A stretch of 64,000 nucleotides of DNA from Gracilibacillus alcaliphilus (GCF_016909015.1 NZ_JAFBFA010000002.1:193157-257156), one strand, 5' to 3'; positions 32,431 to 41,477 are shown, counted from the first letter of the stretch. The notes: generated by a model not told the origin, from the sequence alone. Translations and numbers: made by a program.

Positions 32431-34269
32431 ATGGACATTCAACGATTGGCACAGAATATTATCCGCTATGTTGGAGGAGAAGACAATGTACAGTCACTGG
32501 TGCATTGTACCACTCGTCTTCGTTTTAAGCTGGCAGATGACAAGAAAGTAAATAAAACGGCTCTTCAACAGCTTCAAGGGGTTATTCAAGTCATTCATAT
32601 GGCTGGGCAGTTTCAATTAGTGATTGGTAATGAAGTGTATGATATATACCGGGAAATTTTGCGGCAGACGAATATTGACAGCAGCCGGCATAATACCAGT
32701 ATACTGCAAGGCAGTCTGTTCAATCGGGCAATTGATACTATTTCCGGTATCTTTATTCCGCTGTTAAGTGCACTTGCTGGTGCAGGAATACTGAAGGGGT
32801 TACTATTATTAACAGTTAGTTTAGGTTTAATCGAGGAGTATACAGGAACTTATCGTATTTTACATGCTGCGGCAGACAGTTTATTTTATTTTTTACCAAT
32901 GTTATTAGCGTATACCGCTGCCAAGAAGTTCCAGGCAGATCCAATTGTAGCGGTAGTCATAGCTGGTGCTCTGCTGTATCCTGATTTAGTTGAGGCTTAT
33001 CAATTGCAAGAAAATCTAACTTTTTTTGGCATTCCTATTATTTTGACTAATTATGCAACCTCTGTTATTCCGATTATTATTGCTATTTATGTGATGTCAA
33101 AACTGCAACAGCTGTTAAATAACTGGGTGCATGTCACGATAAGAACTTTTGTCGTTCCTTTGCTGCTCATCGCTATCATGGTGCCATCGACATTACTGAT
33201 ATTTGGTCCAATTGGCACCACACTGGGCAATATGATGGCGATTGGCTATATGTATGTGTATGATAACAGTGCTTTTTTTGCCGGCGTGACGATCGGTTTC
33301 TTCTGGCAGATTTTAGTTATATTTGGCTCGCATTGGGGGATTACACCCATCGCATTTAATAATATAAGCCATTATAGTATGGATACGTTGACAGCCATGC
33401 TGACTCCGGCAGTATTTGGACAAGCGGGTGCTACACTGGGAGTATGGCTGAAAACAAAGGATAAAAAAATGAAACAAATTGCTGGACCGGCCGCTTTTTC
33501 CGGAATTTTGGGAGTAACCGAACCTGCTATTTATGGGGTAACATTACGTTTGAAAAGGCCATTTTTTATTGGCTGCTTCGCTGGTGCCTTAGGGGGAGGT
33601 TTAGCAGGGTTAGCCGGGACATCCGCTAAATCGATAGCACTTCCAGGGTTAGCGTCTTTGCCGGTATTTCTTGGGGAGGGCTTTCTGCTTTTTCTAGTTG
33701 CGATAGTGGGTAGTTTTCTCTTAGCTGTCATTCTCACTTATTTCTTTGGTCAAGTGGATAGGAAGGAAACGGTGCATGAAACTAAGACAGAAGCAAAAAA
33801 TCACAGCGTAATTAATAAATTAGAGATAGTCAGTCCTTTACAAGGTGCTGTTATCCCATTAAGTGAGGTGGATGACGCTGTCTTTTCGTCTGGGGCAGCT
33901 GGAGAAGGAGTTGCTGTTATCCCTGTGAAGGAGACCGTACGAGCGCCGATTTCTGGCACTGTCACTGCACTATTTCCCACACATCATGCACTAAGTATTA
34001 CTGCTGAGTCTGGTGTGCAAATACTTATTCATCTAGGAATCAATACGGTTCAGTTAGAGGGGAAGTATTTTATGATGGAGGTTCAGGCTGGCGACCAAGT
34101 GAAGCAAGGAGATAAGATCGGCAGTTTTGACTTAGCAAGTATTGTCGATAAGGGCTACAACATGACGACGCCTATTGTTATCACCAATAGTGATTCCGAT
34201 ATGGAAATTTTTATTACCGAAGCAGAAAATATTACGTTTAATGAGACATTGCTTACTGTGATGAAATAG
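32431..34269 (+). CDS. Second beta-glucoside-type PTS permease EIIBCA
   Basis: 612 residues from ATG 32431 (MDIQRLAQN), chosen because AGGTGAT stands 7 bases upstream and the paralogue at 26932 starts at the same place; an in-frame GTG at 32419 is possible. EIIB Cys in LVHCTTRLRFKL, EIIC with the GVTEPAIYGVTLRLKRP loop, and EIIA with the active His in ILIHLGINTVQLEG. The linker is shorter and less Ala-rich than in the first permease. The divergence between the two suggests a different beta-glucoside specificity. No hydrolase gene follows it. Confidence 0.93.
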   Translation: MDIQRLAQNIIRYVGGEDNVQSLVHCTTRLRFKLADDKKVNKTALQQLQGVIQVIHMAGQFQLVIGNEVYDIYREILRQTNIDSSRHNTSILQGSLFNRAIDTISGIFIPLLSALAGAGILKGLLLLTVSLGLIEEYTGTYRILHAAADSLFYFLPMLLAYTAAKKFQADPIVAVVIAGALLYPDLVEAYQLQENLTFFGIPIILTNYATSVIPIIIAIYVMSKLQQLLNNWVHVTIRTFVVPLLLIAIMVPSTLLIFGPIGTTLGNMMAIGYMYVYDNSAFFAGVTIGFFWQILVIFGSHWGITPIAFNNISHYSMDTLTAMLTPAVFGQAGATLGVWLKTKDKKMKQIAGPAAFSGILGVTEPAIYGVTLRLKRPFFIGCFAGALGGGLAGLAGTSAKSIALPGLASLPVFLGEGFLLFLVAIVGSFLLAVILTYFFGQVDRKETVHETKTEAKNHSVINKLEIVSPLQGAVIPLSEVDDAVFSSGAAGEGVAVIPVKETVRAPISGTVTALFPTHHALSITAESGVQILIHLGINTVQLEGKYFMMEVQAGDQVKQGDKIGSFDLASIVDKGYNMTTPIVITNSDSDMEIFITEAENITFNETLLTVMK

Positions 34270-34361
34270 TTACTTTGAAAAGATAAGCATAACAATCCCA
34301 TTTGTCTAAGGCTATTTAAAGAAGAAGGAAGCAGCCGTATACGAACTATTCCATATACTAA

Positions 34362-34395
34362 AGCGGGAAAGCCTATCTATGGGCTTTCCCGTTTG
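34362..34395. terminator. Bidirectional terminator between the PTS and HAD genes
   Basis: CGGGAAAGCC (34364-34373) pairs with GGCTTTCCCG (34382-34391), with A and T tracts on both sides. It can end the PTS transcript and the convergent HAD gene. Confidence 0.75.
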
Positions 34396-34478
34396 CATAA
34401 GATCAGGTGTGCATCTAGGTGCTATATCCCACAAAAATAAGTCTAGTTATCACTTGAAACTTGGAGAAATAAAAATTT

Positions 34479-35354
34479 TTATCCCTCTTTTTGCGGGACT
34501 GACTTTAGCATATCTTTGATGGCATAAGCAACCCCATTTTCCTCGTTTGATTTCGTCACATAGTTACATACTTCTTTGATTGCTGAATCAGCGTTTCCCA
34601 TTGCTACCCCATGGCCGGCCATTTGCAGCATGGTCATATCATTGTAATTGTCACCAATTGCCATGACGTCTTGCATATCAATCCCTTTGCTGGCAGCAAA
34701 GGCTTCTAAAGCAAATCCTTTTTGGGCAGCCGAATGGTTGAATTCCAAGTTCAATTCACCAGAAGAAGTAATAGCTATATCATTTGCTTCTACAAAATGA
34801 TCACGTACATTTGCCAATGCGGCCTCCTCCAAAGAGAAGGCTAATATTTTATATACTTCGATATCTGTTTCGGCAAATAAAGCAGAGAAGTCTTTCATGA
34901 CAGAAATTTCCTCATCTTGAAAACGCTTGATTGCCCATTGGCGCATTTCTTCGACAGTCATATCTGGAAAAATAAGCTGGCCAACCTTTAGCATGACTTG
35001 GATAAACTGTTCTCGATCATAAGCGAACGTGCCTTTATTAGTGAAGACCTCAAAGTAAAGTCCATATTCTTGGCAAACTTGCTGAATCTTTTTACAAGCA
35101 TCTATTTCCATCGGTTTAGATAAGAATAACTCACCATTCTCGTCGATAACTTTAGCACCATTTAGACAAAGAATTGGGCATGATAAACCAGCTTGCTCTA
35201 CCGGTTTTCGCGCTGAATCATAGGATCGGCCAGTAGCAACCATGATTTCTACCCCTTGTTCCTGTGCTAATAAGAGCGCCTCTTTGTTTTCCTGACTGAT
35301 TTGATGATTCTCGTTTAATAATGTCCCATCTAAATCTGTTGCTATTAATTTCAT
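34479..35354 (-). CDS. Cof-type HAD-IIB sugar-phosphate phosphatase
   Basis: 291 residues from the ATG giving MKLIATDLDGTLL, with GGAGGTACTT upstream. HAD motif I is DLDGTLL (nucleophile Asp 8), motif II VATGRSYDSA, motif III the Lys in AAQKGFALEAF, motif IV AIGDNYNDMTML. The large C2 cap marks the Cof/YwpJ class, which dephosphorylates sugar phosphates, FMN or PLP precursors. Substrate not predictable. Confidence 0.92.
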   Translation of the reverse strand: MKLIATDLDGTLLNENHQISQENKEALLLAQEQGVEIMVATGRSYDSARKPVEQAGLSCPILCLNGAKVIDENGELFLSKPMEIDACKKIQQVCQEYGLYFEVFTNKGTFAYDREQFIQVMLKVGQLIFPDMTVEEMRQWAIKRFQDEEISVMKDFSALFAETDIEVYKILAFSLEEAALANVRDHFVEANDIAITSSGELNLEFNHSAAQKGFALEAFAASKGIDMQDVMAIGDNYNDMTMLQMAGHGVAMGNADSAIKEVCNYVTKSNEENGVAYAIKDMLKSVPQKEG

Positions 35355-35573
35355 AAGTACCTCCAATAAGCTGATTTACCTCTCTATCATACTACAAAAA
35401 TAGAGAAAATGGTTGCCAAAGCTATTGCCATTCTAATATAACGGACAATAAGTGCCTAAACAGGTCTCGTTTGTATATTATCCTTATGCTTGAAATGTAG
35501 TAGATGGGCGTCTGGAAGAATTGCTGAATAGAGGCAAGGGAGGATTGGAAGAAAACAAGTCTATTACCAGACG

Positions 35574-35614
35574 CAAAAAATAACAGACTCTACCAACAGG
35601 CATGTTAGAGTCTG
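35574..35614 (-). terminator. Terminator of the CueP-like gene (minus strand)
   Basis: CAGACTCTA (35584-35592) pairs with TAGAGTCTG (35606-35614); on the minus strand the stem is followed by TTATTTTTTG. It lies 11 bases past the stop codon. Confidence 0.8.
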
Positions 35615-35624
35615 AGTAAAGAAT

Positions 35625-36134
35625 TTAACTGAGTTGCATCGATGTAATACATGTTGCATCATCTTCATATGTAGACAAAGGGGCTTCAACTTCTTTGCCG
35701 TCAAAGGAAATTTTTGCATTAAATGCTTGATTCCTTGGCAGCCAGATATCAAAAAAGCCATTGTCAAAGGATTCAATGGTTTCATCGATAATCACATTTC
35801 CATCAACATCTTCAATATAGACATCAAAAGCAGTGTTGGCTAATTCTCCTTGACAGCCGGTTAAGCTGTGATATGTACAAGGGTGTGTTTCTTCTACAAA
35901 AGGAGCAATCGAAACAAAGAACTCATCTTCTGGTAACTCATATTGTTCTTGTTGTTCCCCGTTGTCTACAAGTAACTGAGTAGCGTTGACAGAAGCTGAA
36001 ACAGCTTCTTTTTGGTCAGTGCTATAGTCGTTTATTAATGATTTTATGTCTACCTCAGCTGACTGTTCTCCGTTATTACATGCTGCCAAAAATATCAATA
36101 ACATCATACATAGAAAAACAAAGCGATTTTTCAA
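35625..36134 (-). CDS. CueP-like metal-binding lipoprotein
   Basis: 169 residues read from TTG 36134, which has AGGAG 7 bases upstream; earlier in-frame starts lack one and would spoil the signal peptide. Lipobox FLAAC at about 18-22. The second half matches the CueP family of periplasmic copper-binding proteins: CTYHSLTGCQGELANTAFDV (two Cys in the C-x-Y-H-S-L-T-x-C-Q-G-E motif), SFDNGFFDIWLPR, and a terminal APLSTYEDDATCITSMQL with the third Cys. It probably binds Cu(I) outside the membrane. Monocistronic; a CsoR gene lies 10 kb to the left. Confidence 0.85.
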   Translation of the reverse strand: MKNRFVFLCMMLLIFLAACNNGEQSAEVDIKSLINDYSTDQKEAVSASVNATQLLVDNGEQQEQYELPEDEFFVSIAPFVEETHPCTYHSLTGCQGELANTAFDVYIEDVDGNVIIDETIESFDNGFFDIWLPRNQAFNAKISFDGKEVEAPLSTYEDDATCITSMQLS

Positions 36135-36322
36135 ATAGACAACTCCTATCATGGATTGATTTAGTACTATTATAGCATGCTGTATCACAGAAGAGCGGCT
36201 GTTCACAGGATTGTAAAGAATAACAAGAGGGAATTGGGATTTCATGGATAACAGTGTATATCTGGGCATAATGGTTTTGAACAAATAAAAAAACGCACCT
36301 GTTTAACAAGTGCGCTTTCCTA

Positions 36323-37297
36323 TCAGTCTCCGTTAAAGATGGAATTTTTCACAATCACGTAATCAACAGTGCCAATGGCTTCTAGTGTTTTGCCACCAGC
36401 ATAAGAAATGGAGGATTGTAAATCTTGTTCCATCTCCGTTAAGGTATCTTGCAGATTACCTTTATGTTCCACATGCATTTTCTTACCTTCGACGTTTTTG
36501 CGCTCACCTTTTTGGAATTCAGAAGCAGAACCGAAATACTCTTTATACAGCTTACCATTGATTTCGATCGTTTCTCCTGGAGATTCTTCATGTCCGGCAA
36601 ATAAAGAACCGATCATAACCATCGAAGCACCAAAACGTACAGATTTCGCGATATCACCATGGGTACGAATACCACCGTCCGCAATAATCGGCTTTGTTGC
36701 TGCCTTAGAACACCATCTTAAGGCTGCTAATTGCCAACCACCGGTACCGAATCCAGTTTTTATTTTAGTAATACAAACTTTACCAGGTCCAATCCCGACC
36801 TTGGTAGCGTCTGCCCCTGCATTTTCTAATTCTCTTACTGCTTCAGGTGTTCCAACATTACCGGCAATCACAAAGCTGTCTGGTAAGTGATGTTTAATAT
36901 GCTGAATCATCTGAATCACGGCATTAGAATGACCATGAGCAATATCAATTGTGATATAGTCAGGAATTACCCCTTCTTGTGCCAATTCTTCAATAAATAT
37001 ATATTCTTCTTCTTTTACACCCACACTGATGGAAGCGATTAGATTTCTTTGCTGCATTCGCTGGGTAAATTCTTTTCTAGTTTCTGGTTGAAACCTGTGC
37101 ATGATATAAAAATAACCATTTTCAGCTAAATAGGTAGCAATCTTATCATCGATAATCGTCTGCATATTAGCTGGTACTACAGGTAGACGAAATGTATGTT
37201 TGCCGAATCGAATAGAAGTATCACATTCACTGCGGCTGTCTACAATACATTTTGCGGGAACTAATTGAACATCTTCATAATCAAATACATTTTCCAT
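36323..37297 (-). CDS. guaC: GMP reductase
   Basis: 324 residues from the ATG giving MENVFDYEDVQLVP, with AGGGGTGAAAACA upstream; the 27 codons before it overlap the promoter. It is an IMPDH/GMPR barrel of the bacterial type: DYITIDIAHGHSNAVI, GNVGTPEAVRELENAGADATKVGIGPGKVCITKIKTGFG, with the catalytic Cys in GKVCIT, and PIIADGGIRTHGDIAKSVRFGA. It converts GMP to IMP with NADPH, which balances purine pools. Monocistronic. Confidence 0.95.
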   Translation of the reverse strand: MENVFDYEDVQLVPAKCIVDSRSECDTSIRFGKHTFRLPVVPANMQTIIDDKIATYLAENGYFYIMHRFQPETRKEFTQRMQQRNLIASISVGVKEEEYIFIEELAQEGVIPDYITIDIAHGHSNAVIQMIQHIKHHLPDSFVIAGNVGTPEAVRELENAGADATKVGIGPGKVCITKIKTGFGTGGWQLAALRWCSKAATKPIIADGGIRTHGDIAKSVRFGASMVMIGSLFAGHEESPGETIEINGKLYKEYFGSASEFQKGERKNVEGKKMHVEHKGNLQDTLTEMEQDLQSSISYAGGKTLEAIGTVDYVIVKNSIFNGD

Positions 37298-37359
37298 TGT
37301 TTTCACCCCTGAAAAACGAACAAAATTTATATATTTGGCGAAAAATATTCGCCTTATGT

Positions 37360-37388
37360 AATATAATATAGTTGTCATGTTTTGTCAA
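37360..37388 (-). promoter_or_regulatory. Promoter of guaC
   Basis: On the minus strand TTGACA (37388-37383), a 17-base spacer and TATATT (37365-37360). The leader also carries a GGCGAATATTTTTCGCC hairpin. Confidence 0.75.
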
Positions 37389-37489
37389 GAAAGGAAACTG
37401 GTTTCGACAGTATCTTATTTTAAAAGATAAGTATATCCAATACCAGCTATTATTACCTATTTAAGAAATAACCTCAGTAGAAGATATGG

Positions 37490-37750
37490 AGAGCAAGGCA
37501 ACCGCTGCGGCTGATCATTTCGCTTTTCGACGTACAGGACGTACTAGTGCAGACGTGGCAATTGTCGTCGCGACGTTGGTCTGCCATGGGGCATGCTCTT
37601 CAGCTAACTTTTGCCAAGGAGAGCACTTCGCAAAAGTGGATCTTCAGATCATGCGAATCCCCACGGAGTAGAAATGGTTGGTCTTCGCTAATGTTTTCGA
37701 TAGGACGAATACTAGCCGTCCCATTGTTGAAAAGGCGGAGTTTCTCAGAA
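37490..37750. repeat. Interspersed repeat sharing a core with repeat A
   Basis: A G+C-rich island upstream of the queuosine operon. Bases 37527-37552 are the exact reverse complement of 10355-10380. The remainder has inverted elements (CTTTTGCCAAGGAG with CTTCGCAAAAG). Reading frames of 61 and 68 codons across it are not credible. With the guaC leader and the preQ1 element it accounts for the 570-base gap. Confidence 0.55.
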
Positions 37751-37871
37751 TAATAGGAATAGCACATGGCTGCTGCAAACTTCTTTTACCGCTGCAGATG
37801 TAATTCAGCGGTATATATGTTATACTACCCTTTGGATGAAAAATTTAATCAAGTCTACTGTACATGGTAGG

Positions 37872-37906
37872 AGAGGTTCTAGCGACACCCTCTATAAAAA
37901 ACTAAG
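37872..37906 (+). promoter_or_regulatory. PreQ1-I riboswitch aptamer
   Basis: AGAGGTTCTAGC, GACACCCTCT and ATAAAAAACTAAGG match the preQ1-I consensus (AGAGGTTCTAGC-ACACCCTCTATAAAAAACTAA) almost perfectly, including the pseudoknot strands. It lies 90 bases before queC, the operon it is known to control. Confidence 0.95.
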
Positions 37907-37910
37907 GATA

Positions 37911-37940
37911 ATCATGCCGAGCCTTAGGTATGATTTTTTA
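37911..37940 (+). terminator. Expression-platform terminator of the preQ1 riboswitch
   Basis: ATCATGCC (37911-37918) pairs with GGTATGAT (37927-37934) and is followed by a T run. CCTTAG (37922-37927) in its loop can pair with CTAAGG (37902-37907) at the aptamer end, giving the competing fold. Confidence 0.8.
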
Positions 37941-37994
37941 TATTTTTTAGGGTGTGCAGAATTCTCTTTTTCCAATTGGAAAGGGGATTTTTTA

Positions 37995-38663
37995 ATGGAT
38001 AAAAATAAACGAGCGGTAGTGGTATTCAGCGGGGGACAGGACAGTACTACCTGCTTATTCTGGGCATTGGAGCGGTTTGAACATGTAGAATTAGTTACCT
38101 TCGACTACAATCAGCGGCATAGCTTGGAGATTGAGGTAGCAAAGGAAATTGCACAAGATCAGGGGTTGAAGCACTATATTCTGGACATGTCTCTGCTCAA
38201 TCAATTGGCACCCAATGCGTTGACTAGGAACGAAATCGGTATAGAGGACGCCGAGGATGGCGGGGTACCAAATACATTTGTGCCAGGAAGAAACCTGCTT
38301 TTTCTTTCGTTTGCAACGATTCTAGCCAAGCAAATCAATGCGAAGCATATTATTACTGGTGTATGTGAAACTGATTTTAGCGGTTATCCAGATTGTCGCG
38401 ATATCTTCACCAAATCATTAAATGTCACGTTAAACTTGTCGATGGATGAGGATTTTGTTATCCATACCCCCTTAATGTGGCTGGATAAGGCGGAGACTTG
38501 GGAACTTGCTGACCAATTGCAGGCTTTTGATTACGTAAGAGAGCGTACATTAACCTGCTACAACGGGTTGAGAGGGGCAGGCTGTGGTGAATGTCCGGCG
38601 TGTAAACTGCGCCAGCGCGGCTTAGAACAATATCTAACCAAAAGACAGGAAGTGAAGCAGTAA
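37995..38663 (+). CDS. queC: 7-cyano-7-deazaguanine synthase
   Basis: 222 residues from ATG 37995 (MDKNKRAVVVFSGGQDSTTC), with AAGGGGATTTTTTA upstream; the longer frame runs through the riboswitch. The PP-loop ATPase motif SGGQDSTTC is at residues 12-20. The C-terminal zinc site has Cys in CYNGLRGAGCGECPACKLR. It converts 7-carboxy-7-deazaguanine, ATP and ammonia to preQ0 in queuosine synthesis. First gene of a tight queC-queD-queE operon. Confidence 0.96.
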   Translation: MDKNKRAVVVFSGGQDSTTCLFWALERFEHVELVTFDYNQRHSLEIEVAKEIAQDQGLKHYILDMSLLNQLAPNALTRNEIGIEDAEDGGVPNTFVPGRNLLFLSFATILAKQINAKHIITGVCETDFSGYPDCRDIFTKSLNVTLNLSMDEDFVIHTPLMWLDKAETWELADQLQAFDYVRERTLTCYNGLRGAGCGECPACKLRQRGLEQYLTKRQEVKQ

Positions 38664-39130
38664 TGTTCGGATTTCGCATTGTGGAAGAATTACAGAAACT
38701 AGATCAAGATATTAAGAGAGAACAGCTAGCTTATCACCAAAAACGGGTAATGGTAAGTAAAGAATTTACCTTTGATGCGGCACACCATCTCCATTGCTAT
38801 GAAGGGAAATGTAAGAATCTCCATGGTCATACCTATAAGGTTGTATTTGGCATCAGCGGCTTTGTGGATGAAGTTGGCATAGTAATTGATTTTGGTGATA
38901 TAAAAAAAATATGGAAAGAGAAGATCGAAGTGTACTTAGATCACCGCTATTTAAATGAAACCTTGCCTAAAATGAATACCACTGCGGAGAATATGGTGGT
39001 CTGGATCTTTGAACAGATGGAAAAGGCGCTTCAGGAACAGCCAAATGATAGCCGCGTCGAATTTGTTCGTCTGTTTGAAACACCTACTAGTTATGCTGAA
39101 GCAAGACGGGAGTGGATGTACGATGAGTAA
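38663..39130 (+). CDS. queD: 6-carboxy-5,6,7,8-tetrahydropterin synthase
   Basis: 155 residues. The zinc-binding His residues are seen in FDAAHHLHCYEGKCKNLHGHTYKV, with the catalytic Cys in that segment. VDHRYLN-like LDHRYLNETLP and NTTAENMVVWIFEQM complete the family pattern. It makes 6-carboxytetrahydropterin from dihydroneopterin triphosphate. Its ATG overlaps the queC stop by one base (TAATG) and its end overlaps queE by 8 bases. Confidence 0.95.
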   Translation: MFGFRIVEELQKLDQDIKREQLAYHQKRVMVSKEFTFDAAHHLHCYEGKCKNLHGHTYKVVFGISGFVDEVGIVIDFGDIKKIWKEKIEVYLDHRYLNETLPKMNTTAENMVVWIFEQMEKALQEQPNDSRVEFVRLFETPTSYAEARREWMYDE

Positions 39131-39851
39131 GATACCTGTCTTAGAAATCTTCGGTCCCACTATTCAAGGGGAAGGCATGGTAGTTGGCCGCAAAACCATG
39201 TTTGTCCGTACAGCCGGGTGCGATTACAGTTGTGCATGGTGTGATTCCGCCTTTACATGGGACGGTAGTGCCAAAGAAGATATTCGGCTTATGACCAGTG
39301 AGGAAATATGGCTGCAGCTACAAGCAATAGGCGGGAGACAGTTTGATCATGTCACCATTTCAGGCGGCAATCCAGCTTTATTGTCCTCATTAGACAACTG
39401 TATTGATTTATTTCAAGAAAATGGTATCGAAGTAGCCTTGGAAACACAAGGAACACGTTATCAAGACTGGTTTGTAAAAATTAATGACCTGACTATTTCA
39501 CCAAAACCTCCAAGTTCTAACATGAAAACCGATTGGCGTAAATTGGATTATATAATCGATCAATTAGCTCAACATGGGCGGCTGGCGTATACCAGCTTAA
39601 AGGTGGTTGTTTTTGATCGTGAGGATTTACTTTATGCAGAAAAGGTGCACAAGCGTTATCCTGAGGTATCCTTTTTCTTGCAGGTTGGTAATGATGATTT
39701 AACAGAAATCGAGCCGCAGCAGCTGTCTCGACATCTATTAAATAGATATGAATGGTTAATCGATCAAGTTGTGGCTTCGGAAAGTCTAAATCATGTACGT
39801 GTTTTGCCGCAGGTACATGCTTTGGTTTGGGGAAATAAACGCGGAGTATAA
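39123..39851 (+). CDS. queE: 7-carboxy-7-deazaguanine synthase (radical SAM)
   Basis: 242 residues. The iron-sulfur motif is CDYSCAWC (about residues 31-38), the C-x3-C-x2-C radical SAM signature; FGPTIQGEGMVVGRKTMFVRTAGC precedes it, and SGGNPALL is the SAM-contact GGNP loop. It contracts the pterin ring to carboxy-deazaguanine. No queF, the NADPH preQ0 reductase that often ends this operon, follows here. Confidence 0.95.
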   Translation: MSKIPVLEIFGPTIQGEGMVVGRKTMFVRTAGCDYSCAWCDSAFTWDGSAKEDIRLMTSEEIWLQLQAIGGRQFDHVTISGGNPALLSSLDNCIDLFQENGIEVALETQGTRYQDWFVKINDLTISPKPPSSNMKTDWRKLDYIIDQLAQHGRLAYTSLKVVVFDREDLLYAEKVHKRYPEVSFFLQVGNDDLTEIEPQQLSRHLLNRYEWLIDQVVASESLNHVRVLPQVHALVWGNKRGV

Positions 39852-40045
39852 AGTGAAACTTCTTCAGTGGGGTTTCACCGCATAGGATATGCTAGTGCAG
39901 AAGTTACGAACTTAGTCCGTTTCCATTCTTCTTCACTGAACGTAAGTCGAACCAATCGGGCTGTTAGATCTCCCACTTAGATATGACGTGTTCCCTTATT
40001 TCTTGAAATAGGGGTCTTACAGCCAGCTACACTGCGGATAATAAG
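39848..40045. repeat. Repeat D, copy 2, after queE
   Basis: AAAGTGAAACTTCTTCAGTG and the following GGGTTT (39850-39875) match the minus strand of 20225-20275. GTGAAAC and GTTTCAC make a hairpin that may terminate the que operon. Beyond it is CTAGTGCAG, shared with the repeat at 37527 (ACTAGTGCAG). The rest to 40045 has short inverted pieces but no gene. Confidence 0.5.
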
Positions 40046-40104
40046 AGAGAAGGAGGCTTCTGCTTTCCTTCTCTTTGTCATTACTTGAGAAACAGTGTTT
40101 TTCA

Positions 40105-41394
40105 TTAAAGTCCAAAGGAGGTGAAAATCGTACCTAGTTTTTGTTCATAAACCGTTTTTCCGGTCGTCTCATTAATAATGCGAATATTTCGGTCTACCGC
40201 AAGCCCTAAGTTAGTTGCACCAGTCCCGTGAGAATGTTCTAAATTGGTTAAGGTATAGAAATGATGATCATGCTGCTTATCTTTAAACACTAGCTTGAAG
40301 TTCTGATCTACTTTATAGCGTTTGTCATCTTCCCATTCAATCTTTTGTCCAAAACGGGAATAGAACCAATCAGGAATGTTAGGCTTATAGCCAGTGGCAA
40401 GGATCAGTTGATCCGTTTGAAATTGAAAATCTTTTCCTTGCTGCCATTGCTCAGCTTCTACTGTTAACTGTTTTCCCAATTTAGTGACCTTTTGTATCTC
40501 TGTTAAGGGCTGGATGGTAACAGGTAATGATTTCCCGCCAACCGATCGATGATAGAGCAAGTCAAAGATATGATGTAATGTGGATCCGTCAATACCATTT
40601 CGTAAGTGACCAAGGTGATCCAAGGAATCCAGCCGCTCTGGAAAGGATAATTGCTGAAAGTAATTCACATAATCCGGTGTAAAGGTTTCCTGTCCAAGCT
40701 TAGAACTATCTAATTCTAGAAAACCAGGTGAACGGGTGTACCATGCTAGTTCAAAATCATAGCGATCTTGCAATTTTAATAAATCATAAAAAATCTCAGC
40801 GGCGCTTTGACCAGAGCCAACGACTGTAATATGTTTATGTTGAATGGTGTGGTCCTTGTGATAAAGATACTGACTCGAATGATACACATCTTCCGAGTCA
40901 ACATTCTCTGTGTCAATAGGAATCAAAGGAGTACTGCCAGTGCCGAGTACGACATGTTTGGTCAAATAAGAAGTGACCTCTTGTTCTTTCCAATGATTCA
41001 CGACTACTTCATAGTGATCCCCATGATCGATAACATCCTGCACTGTTGATTGAAAGTGACAATTAGGCAATTCATCCGCTACCCATTTTAAATAAGCTGC
41101 ATATTCTGTTCGCGGCATTTCAAACTTATGGAAAAGAAAAAAAGGATAAAGCCGATCATGGTGATGCAGATAATTAAGGAATGTATACTTGCTTGCAGGA
41201 TTAGCAAAGGTGACTAAATCTGCCAGAAAAGAAACTTGAAGATCTGTACCTTCAATCAGCATTCCAGGATGCCAAGCAAACTGCCCATTTTGATCGAAAA
41301 AAATAGTTTCAAGCTCTGATCTTTCTGTTGTTAGTGCTGCCAATCCTAAATTATAAGGGCCAATTCCTATGCCGATTAAGTCATATATTTTCAT
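40105..41394 (-). CDS. Lysine/ornithine N-monooxygenase (IucD/SidA/PvdA family)
   Basis: 429 residues from the ATG giving MKIYDLIGIGIGPYNLGLAAL, with GAGGTTGCTT upstream. FAD site GIGIGPYNLGLA at 7-18; GMLIEGTDLQVSFLADLVTFANPASKYTFLNYL is the family block; NADPH site VVGSGQSAAEIFYDLL; C-terminal ATGYKPNIPDW. These enzymes hydroxylate the side-chain amine of lysine or ornithine, the first step of hydroxamate siderophores. No siderophore synthetase is adjacent. A Fur-like site lies upstream. Confidence 0.92.
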   Translation of the reverse strand: MKIYDLIGIGIGPYNLGLAALTTERSELETIFFDQNGQFAWHPGMLIEGTDLQVSFLADLVTFANPASKYTFLNYLHHHDRLYPFFLFHKFEMPRTEYAAYLKWVADELPNCHFQSTVQDVIDHGDHYEVVVNHWKEQEVTSYLTKHVVLGTGSTPLIPIDTENVDSEDVYHSSQYLYHKDHTIQHKHITVVGSGQSAAEIFYDLLKLQDRYDFELAWYTRSPGFLELDSSKLGQETFTPDYVNYFQQLSFPERLDSLDHLGHLRNGIDGSTLHHIFDLLYHRSVGGKSLPVTIQPLTEIQKVTKLGKQLTVEAEQWQQGKDFQFQTDQLILATGYKPNIPDWFYSRFGQKIEWEDDKRYKVDQNFKLVFKDKQHDHHFYTLTNLEHSHGTGATNLGLAVDRNIRIINETTGKTVYEQKLGTIFTSFGL

Positions 41395-41457
41395 AAGCAA
41401 CCTCTTTTCCGTATTTTTGATCAAGAAATATTGAAGAACTGTTCGTTATATTATAAA

Positions 41458-41477
41458 TGATTTTATTAGGATTATCA
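41458..41477 (-). promoter_or_regulatory. Fur-like box upstream of the N-monooxygenase
   Basis: TGATTTTATTAGGATTATCA has one near-consensus half (ATTATCA; consensus TGATAAT-n-ATTATCA) and one weak half. It overlaps a minus-strand TATAAT at about 41453, 60 bases before the start codon. Confidence 0.35.

Noticed and set aside
37486..37753. Two overlapping frames (61 and 68 codons) before the preQ1 riboswitch.
   Set aside because: They are in a G+C-rich repeat with inverted elements and have no credible start signals.
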